Positions 17,652-26,500 of a DNA stretch of 64,000 nt are shown here, piece after piece. The stretch is from Corallococcus macrosporus DSM 14697. GTDB taxonomy: Bacteria; Myxococcota; Myxococcia; Myxococcales; Myxococcaceae. The stretch spans positions 1,590,501 through 1,654,500 of the forward strand of contig NZ_CP022203.1 of NCBI RefSeq assembly GCF_002305895.1, written 5' to 3'. Below the pieces are notes generated by a model that was not told the origin of the DNA, searched no databases, and saw nothing but the letters and a program-made list of their open reading frames with translations. Both the position numbers and the translations under genes were made by a program. The stretch's first letter is position 1. Each line of letters starts with the position of its first letter.

Positions 17652-18659
17652 ATGCGTGGCAGTGTCATCGGCTCCGGCTCCTTCGGTACCGCCCTGGCGA
17701 ACGTGCTCGCGGTGAACTGCGAGGAGGTGCGTCTGTGGGGCCGGGAGGCCTCCGTCGTGGAGGCCATCAACGCCCAGCACGAGAACCCCACCTACCTGAA
17801 GGGCATCCCCATCTCTGAGCGCGTGCGCGCCACGACGAACCTGGAGGAGGCGCTGGCGGGCTCGGAGCTGGTGGTGCTGGCCACGCCCAGCCACGCCACG
17901 CGCGAGGTGGTGGCCAGGGCCCAGGCGTACCTGCCGCGCCACGTCCCCATCGTCACGGTGTCGAAGGGCATCGAGAACGAGACGCTCCTGACGATGACGG
18001 AGCTGTTGGAGGACTGCCTGCCGGAGGAGTTCCACCCGTACCTGGCCGTGCTGTCCGGCCCCAGCTTCGCCAAGGAGCTGGCGCGGCGCATGCCCACGGT
18101 CGTCACCATCGCCTCCCACTGGGACAAGGTGGCGCTGCGCTGCCAGAAGGCGCTCCAGACGGAGACCTTCCGCAGCTACACGTCCACGGACGTGGTGGGC
18201 GTGCAGTACGGCGGCGCGCTGAAGAACGTCATCGCCATCGCCGCGGGCATGGCGGACGGGCTGGGCATGGGCCACAACGCGCGCGCGGCCATCATCACCC
18301 GCGGCCTGGCGGAGATTACGCGCCTGGCGGTGCGCAAGGGCGCCAACCCCCTGACGCTCTCCGGCCTGTCCGGCATGGGCGACCTGGTGCTGACGTGCAC
18401 CGGCGAGCTGAGCCGCAACCGGCACGTGGGCATGGAGCTGGGCAAGGGCCGCAAGCTGCCGGACATCCTCGCGGACATGAAGGAGGTGGCCGAGGGCGTG
18501 AAGACGGCTCGCAGCGCCCGGGATTTGGAGCTCAAGACGGGCGTGGAGCTGCCCATCTGCCACCAAGTGTACCTGATTGCCCACGAGGGCAAGAGCGCCC
18601 GCTCCGCGGTGGTGGACCTGATGACGCGCCAGCCGAAGTCGGAGCTGGCGGGCGTCTAG
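17652..18659 (+). CDS. gpsA: Glycerol-3-phosphate dehydrogenase [NAD(P)+]
   Basis: The product is 335 aa, the usual length. It reduces dihydroxyacetone phosphate to sn-glycerol 3-phosphate for phospholipid synthesis in the cytoplasm. The Rossmann motif GSGSFGTA is at residues 7-14, VSKGIEN and LSGPSFAKE mark the nucleotide and substrate region, and the catalytic lysine region is GALKNVIAIAAG, followed by SGLSGMGDLVLTC and RNRHVG. The ATG follows the beta-barrel gene by 11 bases, so both may be on one transcript. Confidence 0.97.
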   Translation: MRGSVIGSGSFGTALANVLAVNCEEVRLWGREASVVEAINAQHENPTYLKGIPISERVRATTNLEEALAGSELVVLATPSHATREVVARAQAYLPRHVPIVTVSKGIENETLLTMTELLEDCLPEEFHPYLAVLSGPSFAKELARRMPTVVTIASHWDKVALRCQKALQTETFRSYTSTDVVGVQYGGALKNVIAIAAGMADGLGMGHNARAAIITRGLAEITRLAVRKGANPLTLSGLSGMGDLVLTCTGELSRNRHVGMELGKGRKLPDILADMKEVAEGVKTARSARDLELKTGVELPICHQVYLIAHEGKSARSAVVDLMTRQPKSELAGV

Positions 18660-18668
18660 TCCAGGCCT

Positions 18669-19094
18669 TCAGTAGCGGCGCGGCGCGGCGTCCGGCGTGG
18701 CGCCGCGGACGCGCCACACGGTGAGCCGCTGGGAGTTGGTGTGGCTCACCACCAGGCCCTCCTGCTGCATCTGCTCCAGCAGGCGGTTCGTCTTGAGCCG
18801 GTCCAGGCCCACGGACTTCGCCAGCAAGTCACCCGGCATGCCGCTGATGTTGCGGCGCAGCTCGTTGACGATGGCGCGCTTGAACTCGTTCTTCTGGAGG
18901 CCGTCCAAATCTTGCGTGCGCCACGCCTGGAGGACGCCCGCGGCGATGATGACGAGCGTCAGGATTGCCACGATGGGGTAGATGATGTGGCTGTTCTGCT
19001 CCAGGAGCTCGATGTACTTCGGAGACAGAGAGGACACAGGCTTGGCGTAGTCGGCCTGGGCCAGCAGCAGGGGTGTGAGGGTGGGAATCGACAC
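18669..19094 (-). CDS. Membrane-anchored protein with winged-helix-like C-terminus
   Basis: The product is 141 aa. A single membrane segment lies at about residues 37-57 (IIYPIVAILTLVIIAAGVLQAW). The cytoplasmic tail looks like a winged helix: FKRAIVNELRRNISGMPGDLLAKSVGLDRLKTNRLLEQMQQEGLVVSHT. Such a layout could sense or act at the membrane, but DNA binding is not proven. The start is GTG at 19094 behind a G-rich ribosome binding site. It lies between convergent gpsA and hflX transcribed the same way. No named family. Confidence 0.72.
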   Translation of the reverse strand: MSIPTLTPLLLAQADYAKPVSSLSPKYIELLEQNSHIIYPIVAILTLVIIAAGVLQAWRTQDLDGLQKNEFKRAIVNELRRNISGMPGDLLAKSVGLDRLKTNRLLEQMQQEGLVVSHTNSQRLTVWRVRGATPDAAPRRY

Positions 19095-19141
19095 GGCCCC
19101 CCGACTCTACGGGGAGCCGTGCCTGCCCGGCAACCGCGCGC

Positions 19142-20818
19142 TCAGACGGCGCCGATGGCCTCGGTGGCGCCCTCGGCGAACAGCGTGGTGTCCGCCTTGG
19201 CCAGCAGCGTCGCCAGGCCCTCGCGCGTCGCGGCGCTGATGGCCACGCCGCCCCGGGTGCGCAGCAATGCCTCCACCTCGTCCTGCGGCAGCAGGTCCGC
19301 CTTGTTCCACACCATGAGGCGCGGCTTCTCCATCAGGTCCAACGAGTCGAGGATGTTCTCCACCGCCTCCACCTGCTCGTCGCGCGCGGGGTCCGCCGCG
19401 TCCACGACGTGGAGCAGCAGGCTGGCGTCGTACAGCTCCTCCAGCGTGGCGCGGAAGGCGGCGACCAGGTCCTTGGGCAAGTCGCGGATGAAGCCCACCG
19501 TGTCGGTGATGATGACCTCGCGCTCCTGCGGGAAGCGCAGCCGCCGGCTGGTGGGGTCCAGCGTGGCGAACAGCTTGTTCTCCGCCAGCACCTCGGCGTT
19601 GGTGATCGCGTTGAGGAGCGTGGACTTGCCGGCGTTGGTGTAGCCCACAATGGAGATGACGGGCAGCTCGCGCCGGTTGCGCTGGGCGCGGCGCACGCTG
19701 CGCTCGCGGCCAATCGCGTCGATGCGCTTCTCCAGGTGGGTAATCCGCTCGCGCACGCGGCGGCGGTCGATTTCCAGCTTCGTCTCACCCGGACCGCGTC
19801 CGCCAATGCCGCCCATCAGCCGGCTGAGCGAGTCGTCACTCTGCACCAGGCGTGGCAGGCGGTACTTGAGCTGCGCCAGCTCCACCTGGAGCTTGCCCTC
19901 GGCGCTCTGCGCGCGCTGCGCGAAGATGTCGAGGATGAGCTGCGAGCGGTCCAGCACCTTGAGGCTGGTGGCCTCGCCGATGTGCCGGCCCTGGGACGGG
20001 GTGAGGTCCTTGTCGAAGATGAGCAGGTCCACCATGGACTGCATGGAGCGCAGGTTGAGCTCCTCCAGCTTGCCGCGGCCAATGAGGTAGCGCGGGTCCG
20101 CCTCGCGCTTCACCTGGAGCACCGAGTCGATGACCTCCACGCCCGCGGTGCGCGCCAGCTCCTTCAGCTCCGCCAGGCTGGACTCGGCCAGGGCGCGGTT
20201 GCCGTCCAGGCACACCGCCACGAGGATGGCCTTCTCCCGGCCGCCCACCTTGCGGGACGCCGCCTTGCGGTTGAACTCCTCCTCCAGCGCGCCCAGCGTG
20301 TCCATCAAATCCGGCTGCGCCACGTGGACGGAGGGCAGCGACTCCACGTTCCAGAACTCGCCGGAGCCGTTCTCCGGGACGAGGTAGGCGTAGTGCAGGA
20401 CGCCGGGGAGGCCGTCGTGCTCCACGCCAATGGCCGCCACGCAGTCCAGGCGCAGCAGCGCGAGGTCCGTGAGGTCGTCCTTGGTGAGCGGCTCGCTCTT
20501 CAGGTGGGTGTGCACCAGGCGGAGGCCACGCAGGCGCACCTGGCCCGCACGGGCGCGGCCGATGTCGGGCAGCTCGAGCTTGTGGGCGTTGCCCACGATG
20601 ACGTGCTCGATTTCGCCCTTCCGGTTGACGAGCACACCCACCTGCCGGTTCGTCTCACGCGACAGCTCGGTGAGGTGCCGGGCAAGCTCGGGCGATACGA
20701 TTTCGTGCGGTGGGACGCGCCGACGGAAGGTGTTTCGCAGGCGGTGCTGCTCGCTCGACTTCAGGCCCAGGGTGTTGCCGTAGATTTCCTTCAAACCGTG
20801 CTCTCCTGGCGGAGGCAT
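19142..20818 (-). CDS. hflX: GTPase HflX (long form)
   Basis: The product is 558 aa. HflX is a ribosome-associated GTPase that splits stalled or heat-damaged ribosomes. The HflX N-terminal domain includes ADPRYLIGRGKLEELN and LIFDKDLTPSQ, and the linker has GGIGGRGPGETKLEIDRR. The G domain shows GYTNAGKST (about residue 391), DTVGFIRDLP and NKADLL. It is about 130 residues longer at the N-terminus than the Escherichia coli protein; that part includes LVHTHLKSEPLTKDDL. The ATG at 20818 was chosen by a G-rich site and by avoiding overlap with divergent proB. Confidence 0.93.
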   Translation of the reverse strand: MPPPGEHGLKEIYGNTLGLKSSEQHRLRNTFRRRVPPHEIVSPELARHLTELSRETNRQVGVLVNRKGEIEHVIVGNAHKLELPDIGRARAGQVRLRGLRLVHTHLKSEPLTKDDLTDLALLRLDCVAAIGVEHDGLPGVLHYAYLVPENGSGEFWNVESLPSVHVAQPDLMDTLGALEEEFNRKAASRKVGGREKAILVAVCLDGNRALAESSLAELKELARTAGVEVIDSVLQVKREADPRYLIGRGKLEELNLRSMQSMVDLLIFDKDLTPSQGRHIGEATSLKVLDRSQLILDIFAQRAQSAEGKLQVELAQLKYRLPRLVQSDDSLSRLMGGIGGRGPGETKLEIDRRRVRERITHLEKRIDAIGRERSVRRAQRNRRELPVISIVGYTNAGKSTLLNAITNAEVLAENKLFATLDPTSRRLRFPQEREVIITDTVGFIRDLPKDLVAAFRATLEELYDASLLLHVVDAADPARDEQVEAVENILDSLDLMEKPRLMVWNKADLLPQDEVEALLRTRGGVAISAATREGLATLLAKADTTLFAEGATEAIGAV

Positions 20819-20915
20819 GGGGCCCCCACCGTTTCGGTACGACTTTATGACCGCCGCTGTGGGGAAAACACGCCGGACGCGCGCGTCTTCCAATTCTGAC
20901 CTACGCTGACGCCCC

Positions 20916-22049
20916 GTGAGTTGGATTTCCACGGGACGCACCGCCCTGCGCGCCGCCCGGCGGGTGGTGGTGAAAATCGGCACCAACGCGCTGACGAACG
21001 CCACCGGGCGCTTCAACCGTCATCACTTCGATGCGCTGGGCCAGGATTTGTTGTGGGCCGCGCAGGGCCGCGAATTGGTGGTGGTGTCCAGCGGGGCCAT
21101 CGCCCTGGGGGTGGAGCGGCTGGGCCTGCCCTCGCGCCCTCGCGACATCCCAGGCAAGCAGGCGTGCGCGGCGGTGGGACAGAGCCGGCTGATGCAGGCC
21201 TACGAAGAGGCCTTCGCCGCGCGCGGGAAGGCGGTGGCCCAGGTGCTGCTCACCCACGAGGACGTGCAGGAGCGCCGCCGCTACCTCAACGTGAAGCACA
21301 CGCTGGAGCGGCTGCTGACCGCGGGCGTCGTGCCCGTCATCAATGAGAATGACACCGTCTCCGTGGACGAGCTGAAGTTCGGCGACAACGACACGCTGGC
21401 GGGCCTGGTGGCGGGCGTGGTGGAGGCGGACGCGCTCGTCCTGCTGTCGGACGTGGAGGGGCTCTACACCGGAGACCCCCGCCGCGACGCGGACGCGGAG
21501 CTGCTGGCCACGGTGCTGCAAGTGACGCCCGAGGTGCTGGCGCTGGCCACGGGCACCACCAGCGGGGTGGGGACGGGCGGCATGAGCACCAAGGTGCGGG
21601 CCGCTGCGCGCGCGTCCGAGTCCGGCATCCACTGCGTGATTACGTCCGGCGCCGTGCCCGGCCGCCTGCGCGCCGTGCTGGAGGGCGAGGACGTGGGCAC
21701 CCTCTTCGAGCCCACCGGCAGCCGCCGCAGCGCCCGGGCCGCGTGGATTGCCCACGCCCTGCGCGCACGCGGGACGCTCACGGTGGACGCGGGCGCGCGC
21801 GAGGCCATCGTCACCGGCAAGCGCAGCCTGCTGCCCAGCGGCGTGCGCGGCGTGGAGGGGGACTTCGGGCGCGGAGACCCCGTGGACCTGGTGGGCGTGG
21901 ACGGCGCCGTGTTCGCCCGGGGCCTGGCCGCCTATGACGCCAACGAGCTGCGGCGCATCGCCGGGCGCCACACGGCGGACATCGAGGCGGTGCTGGGCTA
22001 CCGCTACCTGGACGAGGCGGTGCACCGCGACGACCTGGCGGTGCTGTAG
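20916..22049 (+). CDS. proB: Glutamate 5-kinase
   Basis: The product is 377 aa, full length for the two-domain form. It phosphorylates glutamate as the first step of proline synthesis. The amino acid kinase domain shows VVVKIGTNALT, VVSSGAIALG, NENDTVSVDELKFGDNDTLA and the nucleotide-binding GTGGMSTKV. A C-terminal PUA domain starts near residue 275 (GTLTVDAGAREAIVTGKRSLLPSGV). The start is a GTG at 20916. The gene diverges from hflX. proA is not adjacent in this window. Confidence 0.96.
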   Translation: MSWISTGRTALRAARRVVVKIGTNALTNATGRFNRHHFDALGQDLLWAAQGRELVVVSSGAIALGVERLGLPSRPRDIPGKQACAAVGQSRLMQAYEEAFAARGKAVAQVLLTHEDVQERRRYLNVKHTLERLLTAGVVPVINENDTVSVDELKFGDNDTLAGLVAGVVEADALVLLSDVEGLYTGDPRRDADAELLATVLQVTPEVLALATGTTSGVGTGGMSTKVRAAARASESGIHCVITSGAVPGRLRAVLEGEDVGTLFEPTGSRRSARAAWIAHALRARGTLTVDAGAREAIVTGKRSLLPSGVRGVEGDFGRGDPVDLVGVDGAVFARGLAAYDANELRRIAGRHTADIEAVLGYRYLDEAVHRDDLAVL

Positions 22050-22053
22050 CCGC

Positions 22054-22524
22054 TCAGATGGACGAGGTGGACGAGGACGCGCCGCTGCTCTCTCCGAGCT
22101 GCATCAGCGCGCGGAACTCCGGCGAGTCCACCTTCATCAGCAGCAGGGAGACCTCGAGCTCACCCGGGACGCTGCCGAGCTGGAGCTTGCGCTCCTGGCC
22201 GTGGAGCAGCGCCAGCTCGGAGTGCCCCTTGGCCTCGGGGAGCTGCAGGTCGAGCTGGAGCAGGAACGACTTGCCCTCGGCCCTGGGCGTGAGCACCAGC
22301 CGGTAGTCGGGCAGGGGGGCGCCGGGGCGGCGGCGCTCGGCGCGGAGGGTGCGGCCCGTCTCGCCCAGCAGCTTGGGCTGGGCCACCAGGCGCCCGTCAC
22401 GGCGGACCTCGACGGCGAAGTAGAGGGGCTCGGCGCGCACGGGGGCGGGCGCCGCCGTGCTCGTGACACCCACGAACATCGCCAGTCCGGCCACCACATT
22501 ACGGACGAGGGTGATGCGGCTCAT
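22054..22524 (-). CDS. Secreted protein, unknown function
   Basis: The product is 156 aa. A cleavable signal peptide is evident (ITLVRNVVAGLAMFVGVTSTAAPAPVRA). The mature protein is strand-rich (LYFAVEVRRDGRLVAQPKLLGETGR, KSFLLQLDLQLPEA, LEVSLLLMKVD) and ends in a Ser-rich tail. This resembles proteins of pilus or secretin operons that describe small beta domains, but no family can be named. The ATG at 22524 has AGGGA upstream; an upstream in-frame ATG at 22605 lacks one. It converges with proB, 4 bases apart. Confidence 0.72.
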   Translation of the reverse strand: MSRITLVRNVVAGLAMFVGVTSTAAPAPVRAEPLYFAVEVRRDGRLVAQPKLLGETGRTLRAERRRPGAPLPDYRLVLTPRAEGKSFLLQLDLQLPEAKGHSELALLHGQERKLQLGSVPGELEVSLLLMKVDSPEFRALMQLGESSGASSSTSSI

Positions 22525-22838
22525 CGTGAGGTCCCTTCGGAGGCGCCGCCCGCCGCGCCGGCCATGCGGCATCCGGACGGGCTTGCCCGTCCACGTCGCT
22601 TCCATTTCAACGGAATGACCCAGCCATAACCCAGATCATGCCCTCAGTGCGAGCCCCCCGACCGGGTGGTTGCAGGGCGCAAATGAAGACAAGCGCACGC
22701 ACAGGTGAATACCTGCTTGTCTGTTCAGTGTCATCCGGCTATCTCGCCGGACGCGGGCGGACGTCTCACCTGTTTCCCACCCACACGTCCACTTCTTGAC
22801 CCTCCCGGGTCCGCCCGGCATCGTCGCCGACCTTTCCA
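22525..22838. other. 315-bp intergenic region between divergent genes
   Basis: No convincing gene lies here. It holds the promoters for the secreted protein (minus) and the WYL operon (plus). A bulged hairpin sits at 22687-22722 and a short dyad CCGGC/GCCGG at 22735-22750. A weak sigma-A-like pair, TTGACC at 22796 and CATCGT at 22819 with a 17-base spacer, precedes the WYL operon. Confidence 0.6.
22687..22722. repeat. Bulged hairpin
   Basis: AGACAAG (22687-22693) pairs with CTTGTCT (22716-22722), and inside it CAGGT (22702-22706) pairs with ACCTG (22711-22715) around a GAAT loop. An 8-base bulge lies on the 5' side. All twelve pairs are perfect. It may be an operator for the WYL regulators or a structured RNA leader. 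Confidence 0.5.
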
Positions 22839-23861
22839 ATGGACCGCACCGAACGCATCCTCGACCTCGTGGCCCTCCTGCTCGACGCGCGCGAGCCCAT
22901 CTCCTGGGCCGAGCTGCGCGAGCACTTCCCCGCTGACTACGGCGGCTCGGATGATGCCGCCGAGCGCAAGTTCGAGCGCGACAAGGCGGAGCTGGTGGAG
23001 CTGGGCTTCCCGCTGACCTACGTCCAGGGCGACGACGAGCGCAGGGACGGCTACATCGTCGACCGGGACGCCTACTACCTGCCGGAGGCGGACCTCTCCA
23101 AGGAAGAGCTGGCCGTGCTCTACGCCGCCGGCTCCGCGGCGCTGGCGTCCGGCGCCTTCCCCGGCCGGGACGACCTGGCGCACGCGCTGCGGAAGATTGG
23201 CTTCTTCGCGGGCCAGTCGCTGCCCACACCCCGGGTGCGCATGGAGCTGGGCTCCGTGCACGAGGGCCAGGAGAAGGAGGTCTCCGCGCGCCTGGAGCAG
23301 CTCTGGGACGCGTGCGCGGCCCGCAAGTGGGTGGATGTGACGTACGCCAGCCCCAAGCAGGCCGGCACCACGCAGCGGCGGGTGGACCCGTATGGCCTGG
23401 CCCTGCGGCGCGGCGCCTGGACGCTGGTGGGGTACTGCCACCTGCGCGCCAGCCTGCGCAGCTTCCACGTCCACCGCATCCGCGAATTGAAGGTGAACAC
23501 GGCGCGCCCGCGCACGCCGGACTTCCAGGTGCCGGCGGACTTCTCGCTGGACTCCCACGTGGCGTACTTCCCGTGGCAGCACCGCTTCCACGAGCAGGTG
23601 GAGGTGGTGCTCCACCTGTCGGGCACGCTGGCCTCGCGCGCGGCGAGCCTGCTGCCCGGCGCCGCGCTGGAGCCGGCGGAGGCGGGCGCGGTGCGGGCGC
23701 GGCTGCCGGTGACGTTCGTGGACGGCCTGCTGCGCTTCTGCCTGGCGCTGGGGCCGGACTGCCGCGTGGAGGGCCCGGAGCGGGCGCAGGCGCGGCTGCG
23801 GGAGATGGCCTCGCGCATCGTGGCGTCCCACGAGGATTCGCAGGACAAGGTGAGCGCATGA
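22839..23861 (+). CDS. WYL-domain transcriptional regulator (PafB-like)
   Basis: The product is 340 aa. The N-terminus is a winged helix (RTERILDLVALLLDAREPISWAELREHF). The WYL domain follows at about residues 150-230 (DPYGLALRRGAWTLVGYCHLRASLRSFHVHRI) with a C-terminal extension. WYL proteins bind nucleic acid or nucleotides and control DNA-damage or defence genes. In Mycobacterium the PafB/PafC pair controls the LexA-independent damage response. A second WYL gene overlaps its end in an ATGA, as with pafBC, so the two probably form a heterodimer. Confidence 0.9.
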   Translation: MDRTERILDLVALLLDAREPISWAELREHFPADYGGSDDAAERKFERDKAELVELGFPLTYVQGDDERRDGYIVDRDAYYLPEADLSKEELAVLYAAGSAALASGAFPGRDDLAHALRKIGFFAGQSLPTPRVRMELGSVHEGQEKEVSARLEQLWDACAARKWVDVTYASPKQAGTTQRRVDPYGLALRRGAWTLVGYCHLRASLRSFHVHRIRELKVNTARPRTPDFQVPADFSLDSHVAYFPWQHRFHEQVEVVLHLSGTLASRAASLLPGAALEPAEAGAVRARLPVTFVDGLLRFCLALGPDCRVEGPERAQARLREMASRIVASHEDSQDKVSA

Positions 23862-24787
23862 GCAACGTCCACGAGCGGCTCCGCCGCCTGCTGTTCCTGG
23901 TTCCGTACGTCTCCAAGCACCCGGGCGTCACGGTGGACGCCCTGGCGCGCGCGCTCAACGTCAGCCGCGAGGACCTGCTGGAGGAGCTGGACCTGCTCAC
24001 CTGCGTGGGCCGGCCGCCCTTCAACCCGGACGACTACATCGACATCTACGTGGACAACGACCGCGTCTACGTGGACCTGGACCAGCGCCTGTTCGCGCCG
24101 CCCCGGCTCACCCCGGGCGAGGCCGCGGCGCTGGCCGCGTCGGCGGAGCTGCTCCGGCCGGCCACGGGGGACGCGCTGCAGAGCGCCCTGCAGAAGCTGG
24201 AGCGGGTGCTGCCGCCCGCCACCCGCGAGCGCTACCGGGAGATGTACCGGAAGATTGACGCGTCCACGGAGGCGCCCCAGGCCCTGGGGCCGCTCACCCG
24301 CGCCATCATCGAGCGGCTGGAGGTGACGTTCGGCTACGCCAGCCCCGGCCGGTCCCCGGAGCCGCGCACCGTGCGCCCCTACGAGCTGCTCAGCCACCGG
24401 GGGCAGTGGTACCTGCAGGGTTACTGCCACACCCGGCAGGACGCGCGCCTGTTCCGCCTGGACCGGATGGAGGACATCACCGTCACGGACGTGCCCTTCC
24501 AGCCGCCCGCGGACGCCCGGGCGGACGTGCCCAACCCGGCCCGGGGCCTGACGGACGCCTCGGTGCGCGTGCGCTTCTCCCCGGTGGCCGCACCCTATGT
24601 GAAGGAGCGCTTCGGCCGGGACGCCCGCCCGCTCGCCGACGGGGGCGTGGAGGTGCTGGTGGCGGGGGACAGCGAGCGGTGGCTGACCCAGTGGGTCCTG
24701 TCCTTCGGAGGCGAGGCGCAGGTCATGGAGCCCGCCTCCGCGCGTGCGGCCGTTGCCCGAGCGGCGCGGGCCTCTGTAGGATTGTGA
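23858..24787 (+). CDS. WYL-domain transcriptional regulator (PafC-like)
   Basis: The product is 309 aa. It begins with a helix-turn-helix region (RLRRLLFLVPYVSKHPGVTVDALARALNVSREDLLEELDLL), then a WYL domain at about residues 150-215 (VRPYELLSHRGQWYLQGYCHTRQDARLFRLDRMEDI) and a C-terminal WCX-type domain. It overlaps its partner WYL gene by 4 bases. The FHA gene begins 6 bases after its stop, so all three share a transcript. Confidence 0.9.
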   Translation: MSNVHERLRRLLFLVPYVSKHPGVTVDALARALNVSREDLLEELDLLTCVGRPPFNPDDYIDIYVDNDRVYVDLDQRLFAPPRLTPGEAAALAASAELLRPATGDALQSALQKLERVLPPATRERYREMYRKIDASTEAPQALGPLTRAIIERLEVTFGYASPGRSPEPRTVRPYELLSHRGQWYLQGYCHTRQDARLFRLDRMEDITVTDVPFQPPADARADVPNPARGLTDASVRVRFSPVAAPYVKERFGRDARPLADGGVEVLVAGDSERWLTQWVLSFGGEAQVMEPASARAAVARAARASVGL

Positions 24788-24793
24788 CCCCCC

Positions 24794-26362
24794 ATGCCTT
24801 TCCAGCTGACGATCTCCGAGGGTAGAGAAGCCGGTAAGGAGTTCGTCTTCGACCAGGACTCCGTTCTCATCGGCCGTTCGACGGATTGCGACGTCGCGCT
24901 GTTCGACCCGGGTGTGTCCCGGCGCCACTGCCGCATCTTCCTCGACGGCGACGCCTATTCCGTCGAGGACCAGGGCAGCGCCAACGGCTCGCTCGTCAAC
25001 GGCAGTCCGGTGAAGACGCAGGTGCTCGAGGACGGCGACAAGCTGACCCTGGGGCCGGTGACGTTCATCTTCGCCATGCTGACGGACGAGCCGGCCACGG
25101 GCGAAGAGGAGCTCCCCGCCGGCGCCCAGGAGGGCGACGGCAGCACGCGCATCGTCTCCCTGGACAGCCTGAAGCGGCAGCGCAACAAGGGCGTCGCGCT
25201 GGCGCCCGAGGGCGCCGACCAGGACGAGCTGGACGAAATCCGCGAGGGCGCCACCCGCAACAACCTGCAGGCCCTGCGCCCCGTGTCCCAGGGGCAGAGC
25301 GGCTCGCGGCCGGCGGCCATCGAGCGCTCGGCGCCCGCGGCGGCGCCCGCGAGGCGGCCGGCCAGCGCGCCTCCGCCGGCTCGGGCCCGTCCGGCGCCGT
25401 CCGCTGGCGGCGGTGGCCTGTCCGCGGCCGAGCGCGCGCGCATCCGGCGTGAGTCGCCGGGCATCGTGTCCAGCGCGAAGCTCTTCTGGGCGGACGCCAG
25501 CCAGGGCGTGCGCACCGGCATCATCGGCGGCGGCGTGGCCCTGGTGCTCGGGCTGTTCGGCGTCCTGTACTGGCTGGTGTTGAGCGGCGAGGACGGCCAG
25601 CCGGTGGGCGAGGAGCCCGCGTGGCTCAGCGGGCAGCCCATCCGCGACGGGTTCGGCCTGGGGCCGGGCGCGACATGGGAGCGCGCGGACATGAAGGTCT
25701 TCGAGTGGGAGTACACCGCCGCCACGCGCGCGGTGGTCATCCTCCACTACCAGGCCCAGGGCATCTCCAAGGACGAGGTCGTGGTGAGCGTCAACGGCGT
25801 GGACGTGGGCAAGGTTCCGCCCGACACGCTGGCCAGCCAGGACCGCTCCATCGAGCTGATGATTCCGGCCCAGCACCTGAAGAAGGGCGAGCCCAACCGC
25901 ATCATCTTCGACAACGTGAAGAACCCGCCGGGTGAGGACCCGTGGGTCATCTGGAACATCTGGGTGGAGCGCGCGCTGCTGCCGGACCTGCTTCCCGAGG
26001 AGCTGGTGCGCGAGGCCACCGAGTACCACAAGCGGGGCTTGAAGCACTTCCAGACGCCGGACATCGGCGCCCGCAACCGCTACGAGGCCTGGAAGTCCTT
26101 CCGCGTGTCGTGGCTGATGCTGGAGGCCCACCCGGAGCCGAAGCCGGACCTCTACTACGACGCCCAGGAGCGCATGAAGGCGGCGCAGCAGGAGCTGGAC
26201 CGCACCTGCTCCAAGCTGCTGCTGGAGGTGGAGGGCTACTACAACCAGGGCAACTACAAGAGCGCCTCCGCCACCCTGGACCACGTGAAGGAGTACTTCC
26301 CGGAGTACGACCAGCCGTGCGCCACCCGCGCGGAGGCCAAGCGCGCCGAGTACGGCCTCTAG
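24794..26362 (+). CDS. FHA-domain membrane protein
   Basis: The product is 522 aa. A canonical FHA domain is at about residues 20-90 (VLIGRSTDCDVALFDPGVSRRHCRI, GSANGSLVNG) and should bind phosphothreonine. An Ala/Pro-rich linker is followed by one membrane helix at about 241-263 (IIGGGVALVLGLFGVLYWLVL). The C-terminal half is soluble, with a domain EWEYTAATRAVVILHYQAQG and a helical TPR-like end (ATEYHKRGLKHFQTPDI, LEVEGYYNQGNYKSASATLDHVKEYF). It probably links kinase signalling to an envelope complex. The role is not established. Confidence 0.88.
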   Translation: MPFQLTISEGREAGKEFVFDQDSVLIGRSTDCDVALFDPGVSRRHCRIFLDGDAYSVEDQGSANGSLVNGSPVKTQVLEDGDKLTLGPVTFIFAMLTDEPATGEEELPAGAQEGDGSTRIVSLDSLKRQRNKGVALAPEGADQDELDEIREGATRNNLQALRPVSQGQSGSRPAAIERSAPAAAPARRPASAPPPARARPAPSAGGGGLSAAERARIRRESPGIVSSAKLFWADASQGVRTGIIGGGVALVLGLFGVLYWLVLSGEDGQPVGEEPAWLSGQPIRDGFGLGPGATWERADMKVFEWEYTAATRAVVILHYQAQGISKDEVVVSVNGVDVGKVPPDTLASQDRSIELMIPAQHLKKGEPNRIIFDNVKNPPGEDPWVIWNIWVERALLPDLLPEELVREATEYHKRGLKHFQTPDIGARNRYEAWKSFRVSWLMLEAHPEPKPDLYYDAQERMKAAQQELDRTCSKLLLEVEGYYNQGNYKSASATLDHVKEYFPEYDQPCATRAEAKRAEYGL

Positions 26363-26377
26363 GCCGCCTCCTGACGC

Positions 26378-26428
26378 GCCGGTGTCCGTGAAGTCACGGG
26401 CTTGTCCCGTCGGTTTCCGGACACCGGC
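26378..26428 (+). terminator. Nested hairpin after the WYL-FHA operon
   Basis: GCCGGTGTCCG at 26378-26388 pairs perfectly with 26418-26428, and a second hairpin (ACGGG 26396-26400 with CCCGT 26406-26410) sits in the loop. It follows the FHA stop by 16 bases. It may end the operon transcript, but lacks a T-run; a structured leader for the next gene is an alternative. Confidence 0.5.
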
Positions 26429-26500
26429 TGGCACCGGCAGACAGGCTGCGAAGCGGCTCGGGTTGCCGGGTCGCGCGGGCGTCCGCACCGTTGGGAGGCC

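Noticed and set aside
22796-22824. A promoter TTGACC-N17-CATCGT ahead of the WYL operon
   Set aside because: The -35 is good but the -10 matches only in two key positions; mentioned within the gap entry but not claimed.
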